This document shows, in pieces, positions 1 through 11,826 of a DNA stretch of 64,000 nucleotides. The DNA lies in assembly GCA_028571685.1 (NCBI GenBank), contig CM053144.1, positions 98,300,171 to 98,364,170 on the forward strand, written 5' to 3'. Each line of letters begins with the position of its first letter. Position 1 is the stretch's first letter. Made by a program: the position numbers and the translations under genes. This stretch comes from Heterohyrax brucei (lineage: Eukaryota > Chordata > Mammalia > Hyracoidea > Procaviidae). The notes under the pieces were generated by a model. The model was not told where the DNA came from. It saw only the letters and a list, made by a program, of their open reading frames with translations, and searched no databases.

Positions 1-1936
1 TCATAGTATCCAAATTCTGTACTCCAAGAAGTTCTCCCTAGGGCTACCATTGGAAAGAGTAAAAGAACTTTATGATGGTGGAGAAATTGGCTCAGTGACA
101 TCGCCTAGTATGGCTTCCAAGAGGTCTCTCAAGGCAAGGCAACATTACCTTGATGAAGTTAGAATCTTGTCCTAAGTCCTTCCTATCAGTAGACCCAGAG
201 ATGATCAGAATTTTCACCATTTTTTATATTTAAAATACACCAAATTTTTCATTGAAATCTTGGTGAAATTCCTATCTGATGATTGTCTATAATGTTAAAC
301 TTTCCCGTATAAGAAGCACTTCTTCAAGGTAACAAGGTACATGTGAAGTTAAACTGATGTTTATAAAGTAAAATGGTGAATACAAAACTAAAACAAAGAT
401 TGGTGTTCACTTGAGGAATGTTTTACACAAGTGACATAAAGATTGATCATCTAGACTCCTACCACTGCAAAAAATACCTCTTAAGGAATGAGATCGCTCA
501 GTACTCGTGGGCTAAAGTACCTTGTGTTGTGGTCTCTAAGAAGCCACTCACATTCCTTCCCTCTAGCTTTCCCAGGTTCTAAACCAATTGATAAGCCGGT
601 TGAGGAGCTCACTGTGGGTCAAGATGGAATTCAGCATGGGCCTCTCAGCACAAGCAGTCTCTCTGCCCCTCTTCTCCAAGAGTAAGCCTTGAGCCATTCT
701 CACAGTTACATCTGCAAATAGCCTTTCTGTGCGCCAGCTGCCAGCAGTGTTGCAACTATAGCACATCTGTTTCTCAAGAATCCTCCTAAGCATAGATTCA
801 AAAGCAATGGTCAGACCTGTCTCTTGAAAGTGGAAGTAGAAACAAACAAAAAGGATGCTCATCCATTCATCCTTTGAGGCCAGTGATGCAAAAAAGCATG
901 CAGGAGGGACTAAGCTATTTGTGATTAGTCTTTTCCTCATTTTCATGAATCATTTAATTCATTCTTTCTCCTGTGAAAAGAAAGGAGAAATGAAGGAGAG
1001 AGGATAAGAGTCAGGAAAAAAAAAAAAAAAAGCTCTTCTAAAAGAGCTGTTTCTGGTTTGTGAGTGAGTGAGTATAGGTTAAGAGCACTGTGAGAGAGAA
1101 GTAAAATGGCTTTTTCTTTACTCTGTGCCCTGTGGAGCCAAAGAGGAGAAAAGGAAAATGGACAGCACTAAAACTCTAAAGCCAGAGTGACTATTTACAC
1201 TCCCCCAGCAAAACCTAGTTCCCTGTCATTAGTCCTAAGTGTGGCCCTTGTGAGCCCTAGAGAACCCTCCCAGGAGTACATGACAGCCCCTCGATGCAAA
1301 ATATCTTCTTTAGAACCACCAGTAGGCATGATGCAACAGCATCTATAGATAGAAGGCTGCTGTGCAACTCTAACAAGCTCTAAGAAAATTTAGCATCACT
1401 TGTATTTAGCTTGTATTACCAATCTTTTCTTTTTCATAAATCTTTAAAAAGAAGAGGAATATAATATGACTTCCACAGGTCTTACCTACGTGATGTTCTG
1501 TGGACTTAAAACACTGGCCTGTTTTTGTAAGATTGGGCATCAAAAACTTTTTTCTGTCTTCAGTAAGGTGAGAATCATTAACTATACCTTTAAAAGTGTG
1601 ACTCTCAAACATTTTTCTAGATGTTTTCTAGAGTGGATGTCATGGAACATTTACTGTCCAGATTATTCGTCAAGAGCACAGCACTCCTCCAGTTGCCAAG
1701 AATGTTACCTACCAAGGGCTCACAACTTAGTCCTTCTGTAGAAGTGGCCCTCAACTGAAGGAAGTTGTCTTGCAAATTATGGCTCATGCCTGGAGGCATC
1801 CAACAGCCAACGATTGGTCAAGGTGGGACTACAAAGTCCCAACGTCCTTGCATCACATTGGGAACACTCTAAAGACTCTACCCAGCTCCAGAGCTCCCTG
1901 TGGGATCCATTAAGACCTTTGTTGCAACTACATCAT
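1..1936. other. No gene recognised; unclassified non-coding DNA
   Basis: I see no gene and no repeat family that I can name. A 16-base A run lies at 1016-1031. The 127-codon minus-strand frame at 563-946 matches no family I know, has no splice context and is treated as chance. Weakly degraded old repeats may be present around 1600-1930. Confidence 0.5.
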
Positions 1937-2350
1937 TATTTTTTACTGTGATTAAGTGAAAGTATACAATCCAAATTAAATTCGCACACCTGCCTGTCTG
2001 CAGCTCCTTCTGCTGTCCTTGTCCGATGACAGCACACTCCTTCTTTTCATTCTATACTAGCAGGACCCTTTTAACGAGCTCCTGTTCCCTTCTCACCACC
2101 CTCTTCTCTGCCATCTAGCATGAGACTAGTAGGACAGCATCCTATAAACGCCTAGAACCATAAAGTACACATACCAGATGGTCACATTATGTCCCCAAGT
2201 CCTGTCCATTTTTGACCACAGAGTTGACGTCAGTAGTGTTTTCTGGTCACGGGCAGCAGCAAGTCTAGGGGCCATACTCCCAGTGGGTCCCTCAGGCCAT
2301 CAGACCATCAGTCGTGGTCTTCTGGTAGAGTTCTTGAGGTGCACTGCGAG
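1937..2350 (-). mobile_element. Family E interspersed repeat, copy 1
   Basis: Read on the minus strand, this matches the plus-strand copy at 6371-7037 over most of its length. Shared landmarks are a stretch reading '..gtgcacctcaagaactc', a block about detection of 'atggcccctaga', and an A-rich 3' tip '..tttcacttaat..'. The copy is 5'-truncated near 2350 and keeps its 3' end at 1937. A polyadenylation-like A-rich 3' end with variable 5' truncation is what non-LTR retrotransposition produces. The family may be an afrotherian LINE 3' untranslated region or a non-autonomous derivative; I cannot name it with certainty. Confidence 0.65.
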
Positions 2351-3490
2351 AAAATTTAATTTCTATTTCTATCCAGTCCTAGTCTTTCTTGACTGCCACA
2401 AATCAAAGTGGTACCACAAACTATTGAGTAATTGGTCCAGTTCTTGCCTTTGCTTCATTACAGGCATGTTTGAATTTGATCATGTAGCTTGTTATGTCCA
2501 GTGGCACCGGAGGAGTTAATGACAGTACATCAGTTATAAGCCTCGGTCTTAAGAGATCTCAAGGCTATCTGCTTGTTCTCATATATCTGCGCAACTGCTA
2601 TGAGAACAGCATCTCCAGCTAACCACTGCCCTTCCAGTCCTGGGCCTTGAATGAACTTACTTGGAGCACAGGTACCCCGGGTACAGCACAGAACTGGAAC
2701 ACAAAGTAAATCTGCCTGAGTCTAATCCAGACCAACTAAACCCCTACGACTCACAGACCAAGGAGAAAAATAGTTGTTGTATGTCACTGAGATTTTGTGA
2801 TTGCCTTTTACACAGCAGTTGTTAATGTATACAACCTCCAGGGTCTACCAACAATTAAAATATCTCACCCTTTTTAAGTCATCTCTTTAAAGACAATTAA
2901 ACACAGGAGCTACACTTTCTCCCTTTTGTACATGGTTTGTATTTTCTATGAATCACAGTCTTTCTCCGAAGGTAACGCCTCTCTTTATTAGCTAAATTCA
3001 GTTATCTTCCTCTTCTTTATAGTCTTTTGAACTATTCTGCCAATATTCTGCCATGTTTTAAAACTAATCAAACTTCCCAAAAACACTAGCAAACAAAATC
3101 CAGCAAATATAAATATCCAACAAGTAAAATATTTAATATGTTAAGAAAAAGTTAAACATAAAATAGTTTAACACTAGGTAATCTATTAATAGCTCATCAC
3201 ATTAGAAAAATCAGAAGAGAAAATAAGCTCTTCTCGGTACATGTAAAAAATGTCAATATATCCATACACATTTATAATTTCCACAAATTCTGGCACATTA
3301 GAAATAAAGAGGACATTCTTACATTAATACAAATTATCCACAAGCACCTTATAATGGTGGCGCATTATAAAGTATTCCTTTAAGACTGGGAAAAAAGAAC
3401 AAAGATATCTACTACCCACCAACTTTGTACTGAGAGCCCAAACCAATACAGTGATACAAGAAAAAGGAACAAAACCTACAGATTTAAAAA
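2351..3490. other. Intergenic stretch, possible old repeat at 2600-2840
   Basis: No gene is supported. The segment around 2700-2825, with 'ccactgag'-like and 'tttacacagcag' wording, resembles the ends of old mammalian LTRs, but the match is too weak to classify. The rest is A+T-rich and unassigned. Confidence 0.35.
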
Positions 3491-3495
3491 GAAAC

Positions 3496-3991
3496 TGTCT
3501 TAGTCATCTAATGCAGCTATAACAGAGAGAACTACAAGTGGATGGTTTTAAAAAGAGAAACTTTGTTTTATCACAGTCCAGTAGACTGAAGTCCAAATTT
3601 AGTGTGGCAGCATCAGGGAAAAGCTTTCTCTGCTGGCTCTGGAGAAAGGTCCTTGCCGTCAGTCTTTCCCTGGACTGAAAGTTTCTGAGGCACAAGGACC
3701 CCAGTCTTTTCCAAAGGACATGCTCAGCTCTAGGTACAACTTGTTAGTGGTATGAGGTCCCCAAATCTCCCTTTGCCTTCCTTTCATTTATATCTCAAGA
3801 AGCTGCCCCAAGGCCCAATATGATCCCACACGTTGACTCCTGTACCACCTACACAACTGCTGTCCATCCTCAGTCCTTAGCATCACAGGGGCAGGGTTTA
3901 CAACATAAAGGAATATGACACCACACAGGTAGTTATGGCCCAGCCAAATCATCAGACACATTTTTAGGGGAACACAATTCAGTCCATGACA
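3496..3991 (-). mobile_element. MaLR/ERVL-type solo LTR with 5-bp target duplication
   Basis: This element starts TGTCTTAGTC and ends CCATGACA on the plus strand, so on its own (minus) strand it begins TGTCATGG. It is bracketed by the 5-base direct repeat gaaac at 3491-3495 and 3992-3996, the duplication length expected of ERVL/MaLR integration. Landmarks such as 'caagtggatgg', 'agtccaaatt' and 'cacaattcagtccatga' recur in the other MaLR-type LTRs of this window at 39746, 44778 and 62520. It is a solo LTR with no internal sequence. Confidence 0.85.
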
Positions 3992-4233
3992 GAAACAAAG
4001 TTACTTGCATCATTTGAAGACACAGTTGTCATCATGATAGAGAAAAATTATTAGTACTAATAAAAATGCAGCAAATTTTTTGAAAGTAGAATCCATTGAT
4101 AAAAATCAACCAGATGTCTGACCACAACAAATCTACAACATAAGTATTCACAGAGAAGTTGAGCTCAACCTTAGTTGTACACACTGTCATATATAGTAAC
4201 TGGTATTTTTTAGCTCTAAAATATCTTCATAAA

Positions 4234-4612
4234 ACTGTAGAAGAGAATTCTAACTCACAGAAAAAAACTAGACCTAGTGGCCTGACAGAGACTGGAGGAA
4301 GCTTGAGAATACGGCATCTGGACACCCTCGTAAGCTCAGTAATGATGTCATCCTGAGGTTCAGCTTTTAGCCAAAGATTGGAAGGGCCATAAAATAAAAA
4401 GAGACTAAAGGGACACAGCAGCCCAGGGGCAAGAGTGAGAAGGCAGTAGGGTGTAGAAAAGTTGGTAATAGAGAACCTAATTCAAGAAGGGAGAGTGTTG
4501 ACATGCTGTGGGGTTGTTAACCAATGTCATAAAACAATGTAGGCACTGTTTAATGGGAAGCTAGTTTGTTCTGTAAACTTTCACCTAAAGTACAATAATA
4601 AAAAAATAAATA
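4234..4612 (+). mobile_element. Family E interspersed repeat, copy 2
   Basis: This 3' part of family E runs into an A-rich tail after 'aaactttcacctaaagtacaataataaa' at about 4575-4612. It shares the block 'ttcagcttttagccaaagatt' with the copy at 55790-56232 and the block around 'gagagtgttgacatg' with copies elsewhere. It belongs to a different sub-branch from the 6371 copy, which ends 'tttccacttaattacaataaa'. It is 5'-truncated. Confidence 0.6.
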
Positions 4613-5409
4613 TATATACATATCTTCATAGATTCATAATCTTACTACTTAGAAAAAATTCATATATCTGCATTTATGATAGATAAAATATTTAAATGAT
4701 TTTTGCCTATAAATGGCAGTCATCAAAACTCAGAATATGTCTAACTAAATTATTTTATCCTTAATTTTCCTTTTCCCACAGCATTTCAAATAGAGGTTAG
4801 CAGATTTTAATTCACACTTTTAGTGCATTGAAATTATATGATAAAGTAACTACTAGATTCCTTTTTATAAAATGTCTCTCTAAAACACAAAATTTTTCCA
4901 AAATACTATTCAGAAATACCTATGACCTTGATATACAAATTTAGGTCAGATTCCTCTAGGATCTAGGCAGAAATGATTTGTTAAGAAAGTCCTCCCAGAG
5001 GAAATCACCAAGGATCGTGAGGAAGTAGGAAAAGAAAGAATGGAAGCCAAGCAAAAGTGCTCTCTCAAGCAAAGCCCTGCAAAGGATACTTTCAGACATA
5101 AGGGACATACAGGAGGGTAAATTGTGCTTCAGAATGGTCCCAAAAGAGGCAAAGTATGTGAGGTAAAATGAAAGCTTTTTACCCTACCCATTTCATTCAC
5201 ACCTACATACTTCAGAATCCCAAATAGATTGTCTATCCTGTTTCTGAAATAATGAACCTATTCAAAAAAGACTTAGAGAACTGGCATAATTTCAAATCTC
5301 AAGGAAATTCTTGGGCAGATGTTCTGTTACTGCCTAGTTAAGTTTGGAACAACCCTTGAATCACTGGTACTCTCCCATCTAAAGAGAGGGTTCAGGTTTC
5401 CAAAAGGGG
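4613..5409. other. Intergenic stretch, nothing recognised
   Basis: A+T-rich sequence with no supported gene, RNA or nameable repeat. Confidence 0.45.
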
Positions 5410-5528
5410 AGCAGTTCCAATATATCAGCCACTCCTTGGAAATCCTTTGGGGATAGTTCTATTCTGTCTTGTAGGGTCACTATGAGTCTGAACTGACTCA
5501 GTGGCAGTGAACTTGGTTTGGTTTTGGC
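5410..5528 (+). mobile_element. AfroSINE, 5'-truncated
   Basis: The 3' half of an AfroSINE is visible: 'actccttggaaatcc', 'gtagggtcactatgagtc' and a G/T-rich tail 'ttggtttggttttgg'. The tRNA-related promoter half is mostly missing. Confidence 0.8.
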
Positions 5529-6370
5529 TTTCATCACTTAGTATGAAGGCCAAGATACTGCTATTCTTCTGCACCAAAGGAGAAGATGTTTGAGATTCTT
5601 AAAGCTTTTACTTCTGTGGAGAACCCCTTCTCATGGCCATTCCTTCGGCACTGGTGGGAGCTTCACTTTTCTATTCTATCTTCACTTGTGTATCTGGGGC
5701 AGTGAGAGGAGCAAGAACTTCTGACAACTTATGAAGATCAATAGTCTCAGTTTTTGAAGGTCAGAGACTAGAATGAGTGCCAGGCAAAAGAAGACACAGA
5801 GTAAATGCCTTAGGCCAATGATTCTTGGCTTTATGGTAGAAAATTTATAAGAATTATGTTAAGAAACGACAGTGAGGATAAACTGCTTTTTTAAAAAATT
5901 GCCAGGCAAGTGAAGTTGAAAGATATATCAAGTCAAAAGGATTAATACCTTCTACTCTGAAGACGGAAATCATCATAAAATAATTGGTAAAAAAAAACTG
6001 CCTAGAAGAGCCTACACACTCATACACCAAAAACACAGGTAAACTCAACTTCTAAATGAAGAGTCTTTCTTCTTCTGAAACAGGAAAATAAAAAGAGAAG
6101 ATGTAAAGAGGAAAATTTTAAAGCTTAGAGAAGGGAAATAAACACACATTTCTCAACAAAATAAGAACTGAGTTCATCTGCTAAAAGAGGGTCTAAGACG
6201 TGGAGAATTTAAGCAATGTGAGGTTTAGATGCATTTGACCTGAGGGAGGTGAAAGAGGGTAATCAAGATTGAAAAAAAAAACAGTTTACTAAGTAAGAGC
6301 AAGGGCAGATAAGGTTAGAGAGCTTGAACGTGTAATGAATTGCCTCAATATAATTTTGTAAGTTCTCCCA
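5529..6370. other. Intergenic stretch, nothing recognised
   Basis: No gene or nameable repeat. The minus-strand frame at 5854-6048 is short and unrecognised. Confidence 0.45.
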
Positions 6371-7037
6371 CAGTAATTGACTGATAGAAAAAGTCAGCTG
6401 AAGCCATCTGAGGTATACCAAATGGTCCCAGCTCATCCGGAACAGATGATCATCAAGAACAAGAAAGACACGAGGAAAAAAGAGCCCAAGAGACAGAAGG
6501 ACCCACGTACATGGTTGACAGTATCAACGTGTAACCAGAAGAACCAAACGGTACCTGGCTGCCACCAAAGACAGCTGTGATGGGGAACACAATGCTGAAT
6601 TCCCAGCAGCAACACGAGAAAAGAGAGGTGCACCTCAAGAACTCCACTAAAAGACCGCAGTTAATGGTCCAGTGGCCTGGAGGTTCCCCTGGGAGCATGG
6701 CCCCTAGACCCGCTGGTGCCCCTGACGAAAAAACATTACTGAGGTCAACTCTTCGGACAGGAATGGACTAGACTCAGAGACACAAAGTGACCATACAGTG
6801 TATGTACTTTACAGTTCTATGCATCTGTAGGATGCTGTCCTACTGGCCTCTTTCCAGAAGGGAGAGGAGACAGTGGAAAAAATGGACAGGAGATTGATAA
6901 GAGGATATGACATGTATACAACAAAAAGGAGGAGTGTGCTGTCACCGGACAAGGAGAGCAGAAGGAGCTTAAATGAGGTGGGCATGCAAATTTAATTCGG
7001 ATTGTATATTTCCACTTAATTACAATAAAATCATAAT
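6371..7037 (+). mobile_element. Family E interspersed repeat, copy 3 (longest of its sub-branch)
   Basis: At about 665 bp this is the most complete copy of the sub-branch ending 'tatttccacttaattacaataaa'. The segment 'gtgcacctcaagaactcc' through 'agcatggcccctagacc' reappears inverted at 1937-2350, and the segment 'gaggagtgtgctgtcac' reappears at 47861-48069. Its upstream half, around 6400-6560, shares wording with the other sub-branch at 36890-37290 (pre-tail blocks ending '..accagaaga..'). Short frames over this interval overlap each other on both strands and are not coding. Confidence 0.65.
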
Positions 7038-7304
7038 AAAAAAGAAAAAGCAGCTGAAGAGGTGGTCAGTGGCCCACTAGGGGGGTGTGGCAGAGGGAAG
7101 AGTGTAGCGGGAGGGGAACCGACTCTTGTTAGTAGTAAGTACACTGCTGCAAAACTGGACAGAGTAAGGAAGAATGGGGAGGGAGAACCAAAAGTGACAG
7201 AAGCCAAATAGCTGTAAGTCATACCGAGGGCTCCAAGCAGAAGAAGTAAAGGGCTAGGAGAGCTGGAAGGCAGGGAGATTTAAATCAAATGAAAACAATT
7301 CGGT

Positions 7305-7670
7305 ATTGGGCAGGACCTGCAAGTTCTGAAGTCAGACTGCCTGGGGCCAAGCCTGGCTCTGCCTTACCAGCCACCGGTGGTGCAAACAGTTAACAGACTC
7401 AATACTCGAGGATGGTTGATAATCAGAGCCCACTCAGAGTAGTGTCTGAAGGCAGGCCTGCCAATTTGCTTCTGAAAGGTCATAGCCTTGGAAATTCTGT
7501 CAGGCAGTTCTATTCTGTAGCACATGGGGTCACCATGCAGAACTGACTAGACAGTAATGGGCTGGAATTTGTTTGTTTGTTTGTTTGTTTACTATGAGTC
7601 TTGGGTAGGTCATTTTATCTGTCTGATCCTCAGGCTGTTTACATGTAGAAATTAATCATTAACACTTTCT
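7305..7670 (+). repeat. MIR SINE interrupted by an AfroSINE
   Basis: The left part at 7305-7372 reads like the MIR 5' core (a 'tcagactgcctggg..ggctctgcc' block). The right part at about 7591-7670 reads like the MIR 3' half ('tgggtaggtcattttatctgtctgatcctcag'). An AfroSINE at 7373-7590 separates them, so the MIR is older. Confidence 0.65.
7373..7590 (+). mobile_element. AfroSINE, long variant, inside a MIR
   Basis: This SINE has the normal head ('ggtggtgcaaacagttaac') but carries an extra middle block, ending 'cttctgaaaggtcatagccttggaaa', before the standard tail 'ggggtcaccatgcagaactgact'. It ends in a (GTTT) run at 7570-7590. The same long variant occurs at 49590 and 61457, so it is a subfamily. 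Confidence 0.75.
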
Positions 7671-7796
7671 TGGTAGTCCTTCCTTCCCTACGTTATAATG
7701 AAATCAAATAAAAAATACATAGAAGAATCTTGAAAAGTATAACTGACTATAAAGATATAAGATATTGTTATTTATATCTAGTAACTCAATATCAAA

Positions 7797-7911
7797 GGAG
7801 CCCTGGTGGTGCAATGACAAAGCCCACAGCTGCTAAATGAAAAGTCACAGGTTCTAACTCACCAGCTGCTCCATGAGAACACACACTAGGAGCACTGATC
7901 CCAGAAAGACG
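7797..7911 (+). mobile_element. AfroSINE head, abutting an RTE 3' end
   Basis: The promoter half of an AfroSINE ('gccctggtggtgcaatgac..cagctgctaa..gttctaactcacca') lies directly against the reverse-oriented 3' tip of the RTE copy that starts at 7912. The SINE's own tail is missing at the join. Confidence 0.7.
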
Positions 7912-8345
7912 GCTGTTGCCCAATGCCGCTGAGTTAGCTTGACTCCTAGCCACCCTATACACAGCAGAATAAAACACTGCCCTGTCCTGTGCCATTCTCA
8001 CAAGCATTGCTGTATTTGAACCCTTTATTGTAGCCACTGTGTCAATCTATCTCAATGAGGGTCTTCCCCTTTTTCACTGACTCTCTGCTTTACCAAGCAT
8101 GTTGTCCTTCTCCAGGGAAGGACCCCTTCTGATGATGTGTACAAATTACGAGACATGAAATCTCACCATCCTCACTTCTAAAGGGCATTCTGGCTGTACT
8201 TCTTCCAAGACAGATTTGTTCATTCTCCTGGCATTCCAAGGTATGTTCAATATTCTTCACTAACACTATGATTGAAAGGCATCAATTCTTCATCAATCTA
8301 CTCTCCTCATTGTTCAGCTTTTGAATACACGGCTTGGGTAAGGAG

Positions 8346-8481
8346 AGGCTGAGCGCTATGTGCACTAACCAAAAGACCAGCAGTTCAAATCTGCCAGGAG
8401 CTCCTTGGAAACTCTATGGGGCAGTTCTGCTCTGTACTATAGAGCTGCTATAAGTCAGAATCAACTCCACGGAAATAGGTT
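8346..8481 (+). mobile_element. AfroSINE inside the RTE, with target duplication
   Basis: The SINE is flanked by near-identical 12-mers, ttgggtaaggag (8334-8345) and ttgggtcaagag (8482-8493), which belong to the RTE sequence it entered. It is therefore younger than this RTE copy. Confidence 0.8.
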
Positions 8482-9469
8482 TTGGGTCAAGAGCAGCTTT
8501 GTCCTCAAAGTGACATGTTTGCTTTTTAATACTTTAAAGAGTCCTTTTGCTGTAAATTTGCCCAATACAGCACATCGTTTGATTTCTTGACTGATGCTTC
8601 TGTGAGTGCTGATTGTAGATTCAAGTTAAACGAAATCCTTAACAAAGTCAATCTTTCCTCCATTTATCTTTGATGTGGCTTATTGTTCCAGTCGTGGTGA
8701 TTTTTGTTTTCTTTATGTTAGTGGAATATTTGATCTTCATCGCTAGTTGCTTCAAGTTCTCTCTACTTTCAGTAAGCAAAGTTATCATCTGCATTATCAT
8801 AGGTTGCTAATAAGTCTTCCTCCAGTCCTGATGCCACGTTCTTCATACAGTCCAGTTTCTCAGATTAATTGCTCAGCATACAAAAAGGATTCAATCCTGA
8901 CACACATCTTTCCTGATTTTAAAACATGTTTTTACATTACTGCATTGTTCTAGTGAAAACAACTGCCTCTTGGTCTATGTACAGGTCTCTGATAGCACAC
9001 TTCCAGTACTGCAGAATTTCTATTCTTCATGATGTTATCCATAATTTTTTATGATCCATAAAGCCAAATGCTCTTGTACAGTCAATGAAACATGGATAAA
9101 CATCTTTCTGGAATTCTCTATTTTCAGCTAGGATCCATCTGACATCAGCAATGATATCTCTTGTTCTCTGTCTCTGTCTGAATCCAGCTTGAATTTTTGG
9201 CAGTGTCCTAAAGAATACTGTTGCAACCTTTTTTGAATTACCTTCAGCAAAACTTTACTTGCATGAGACATTAATATTATTCAATAATCTTTGTATTCTG
9301 TTGAATGAATTTTCTTTGAGAATGGTACAAATAATGGATTTCTTCCAGTCGGTTGGGTAGGTAGCTGTTTTCCTAATTTCTGGGCATAGACAAAAGTACA
9401 CTTTTAGAGTTGCATGCTGCCTTCAGGAAATTGGGCCCTTTGCCATTGTCCTAAATAACCATAGATAAA

Positions 9470-9625
9470 TAAACCTATTGTCATCAACTACCTTCTAAGT
9501 TACAGCAACCCTGTAGAACAGAAAAGAATTGCCCCACAGAATTTCCAAGGAGTGGCTGGTGGAGCCAAACTGCTACAATTTGGGTTAGCAGCCGTAGCCC
9601 TTAACCACTGTGCCACCAGTGGTCC
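9470..9625 (-). mobile_element. AfroSINE, minus strand, inside the RTE
   Basis: The antisense order is visible: 'aagttacagcaaccctgtagaacagaaaagaattgcccca', 'ccaaggagtggctggtgga', 'gttagcagccg..cttaaccactgtgccacc'. It is full length and sits 46 bp from an oppositely oriented SINE. Confidence 0.8.
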
Positions 9626-9671
9626 TGTAAATGTCATAGTCAACAAATAATCATCTCCTACCACCTTGTCA

Positions 9672-9823
9672 GAAATCCTGGTGGTGGATTGGTTGTTATG
9701 GTTATTAACCAAAAGGCTGGCAGTTTAAATCTGCCAGGCACTCTTTGAAAAGTTCTACTCTGTCCTATAGGGTTGCTATGAGTCAGCACACCTTGACAGC
9801 ACTGGGTTTTGTTTAGTTTTTAT
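9672..9823 (+). mobile_element. AfroSINE with 10-bp target duplication
   Basis: This full-length SINE is flanked by caccttgtca (9662-9671) and cactttgtca (9824-9833), one mismatch. It forms an inverted pair with the copy at 9470-9625. Confidence 0.85.
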
Positions 9824-10086
9824 CACTTTGTCATCATGTCTTCTCACTCTACTGCTCCTATCCTCCTATTTCTCTCTTAAGAACACCAACAGCTCATTCC
9901 TAATAGGCCACTAATAGACGAGTAAATGCTTCCAGCATTACATCGATTTGTTGAAATATCTTAATTAGTATTCTTTCAACTCCTGGAGGCTTGTTTTTGC
10001 CAATGCCTTCACTGTGGCTTGAAATCCTTCCTTCACTACCACCAGTTCTTGATTATATGCTAGCTCCTGAAATGACTGAAAACTGG

Positions 10087-10130
10087 CCAGGTTTTTGTTT
10101 TGTTTTTGTTTTGTTTTGTTTGTTTGTTTT
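10087..10130. repeat. GTTTT/GTTT-rich simple repeat
   Basis: A run of GTTTT and GTTT units lies in the linker part of the minus-strand RTE. On the element's own strand it is an A-rich stretch that may have expanded after insertion. Confidence 0.8.
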
Positions 10131-10920
10131 GTACAATGACATTGTGTCTTTCTTCCACTTTTTAATGCTTCCTGTGTCATCTAATATTTTGTCCACAAAA
10201 TCATTCAATATTGCAACTCAAGGCTTGCATCTTTTCTTCGGGTCTGTCAGTTTGAGAAATGCCCAGTATGTCCCTCCCTGCTGGTTCCCTGACTCTAGAT
10301 CTCTGCATATTTCATTGTAACACTTCACTCTATCTTCTCAAACTGTCCTTTGAAATCTTCTGTTCATCATTTTTACTTCATCATTTCTTCATGTGCATTA
10401 ACTACATTCAATGGCAAATTTCAGAGTTTCTTCTGACATTCATTTCTCTCTTTTCCTTCTTTCCAGTCTTTTTAATGACCTTTTGCTTTCTTCATGTACA
10501 ATACCCTTGATATCATTCTACAGTTCACCTTGTCCTCAGTCATAAGTGTTCAAAGTGTCATCTCTATTCTTAAGATAGTCTCTAAATTCAGGTTGGATAT
10601 ATTCAAGGTCATACTTTGGCTCTTGAGGACTTGTTTTAATTTTCTTTAGCTTCAAATTCAACTTGCATATATGCAATTGATGCTCTCTCCTGCAGTGAGG
10701 CCTCTGGCCTTGTTCTGACAAATTATATTGACCTTCTTCATTGTTTCTTTCTATAGATATAGTCAATTTGATTCCTGTGTATCCTATCTGGTGAGCTCGA
10801 CATGTATAATCATTTATGTCACTGGAAAAAGGTATCTGCATTGAAGAAGTCATTGGTTTTGCAAAATTTTATCATGAGATCTCTGGCATCACTTTTATCA
10901 CCAGCTATCAGTGTTTCTTC

Positions 10921-11217
10921 CTAGTTTCTAACTTTCACATTCCAATCACCAATAATTTTCAATGCATCTTGATTATGTGTTTGATTAATTCTAAACTGCA
11001 TAAGTTGATAAAAATCTTCAGTTTCTTCATGTCTGTCATTAGTGGTTGGTGCCTGAATTTGAATAATAATCATATTAACTGGTCTTCCTTGTAGGCATAC
11101 ACATATTATCCTAACACTAACAGCATTGTACTTTAGGATAGAGCTTGAAATGCTCTTTTTGACAAGGAAGGCGATACCATTCCTCTGCAATTTGTCACTT
11201 CTGACATAACAGACCAT
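10921..11217 (-). pseudogene. RTE endonuclease domain fragment
   Basis: This 98-codon open frame spans part of the apurinic/apyrimidinic-type endonuclease of RTE LINEs, the enzyme that nicks target DNA for target-primed reverse transcription. Residues about 13-20 read NGIAFLVK and the C-terminal end reads GDWNVKVR, corresponding to the conserved G-D-(F/W)-N motif that holds a catalytic Asp-Asn pair. The frame is a surviving open segment in a broken element, not a functional gene. Confidence 0.75.
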
Positions 11218-11826
11218 ACGATCGTTTGATTAAAACTAGCCAATACTAGTCCATCTCACCCAGTAACTAGGATATGGGTCTTTATGACTTCCATTTCATT
11301 TTTAATGACTTTTAATCTTAGGCAAAAGACCTAAACAGAAGATTTCTAAGGGCAGCTTGAGAAGACAAAATATTTTAATCACATGTGCAGAGCTGGAAAT
11401 GGATAAGCCAGAAGGGAAAAACATGTTCTGCATTTCTCAAGCTGACAGAATTGAAGAAAAAAATTCAAACCTCAAGTTACACAGTGAAGGATTCTACAGG
11501 GAAAATATTAAACAACTCAGGGAGCATCAAAAGAAGATGGAAGGAATACACAGAGTCATTATTCCAGAAAGAACTGGTCGATGTTCAGCCTTTTGAAGAG
11601 GCAGCACATGGTCAAGAACTGAGGGTACTGAAGTAAGAAGTCAAAGCTACATTGAAGGCACTGACGAAAAGCAAAACTCCAGGAATTGATAGAATATCAA
11701 TTGAGATATTTTAAAAAACAGATGCAGCACTGAAAGTGCTCACTTGTCTATGCCAAGAAATTTGAAGGAAAGCTATCTGGCCAACTGACTGGAAGAGATC
11801 CATATTTATGCCTATTCCAAAGAAAG

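Larger units (their letters stand above)
7912..11320 (-). mobile_element. RTE/BovB-clade LINE, nearly full length, minus strand
   Basis: The 3' tip is at 7912 and the 5' end near 11320. Read on the minus strand, it runs endonuclease, linker, reverse transcriptase, C-terminal region, 3' tail. The 3' part (about 7930-8330) matches the reverse of the copy ending at 18356. Wording around 9120-9200 is the antisense of the reverse-transcriptase fingers. The endonuclease lies around 10900-11250. By comparison with the copy at 56698, about the first 440 bases (5' UTR and endonuclease start) are absent. AfroSINEs are inserted at 8346, 9470 and 9672, and a GTTTT-rich run at 10090-10130. The copy is riddled with stops and frameshifts, so it is dead. 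Confidence 0.85.

Noticed and set aside
563..946. 127-codon minus-strand frame
   Set aside because: No recognisable domain and no splice or promoter context; a length expected by chance in 64 kb.
6377..6771. Four overlapping short frames, suggesting a small gene
   Set aside because: All fall inside a family E repeat copy whose homologues at 1937 and 36890 do not keep the frames.
7797..7870. tRNA gene suggested by box A and box B-like words in the SINE heads
   Set aside because: The cloverleaf cannot be closed and the words belong to AfroSINE copies; no stand-alone tRNA gene was found.
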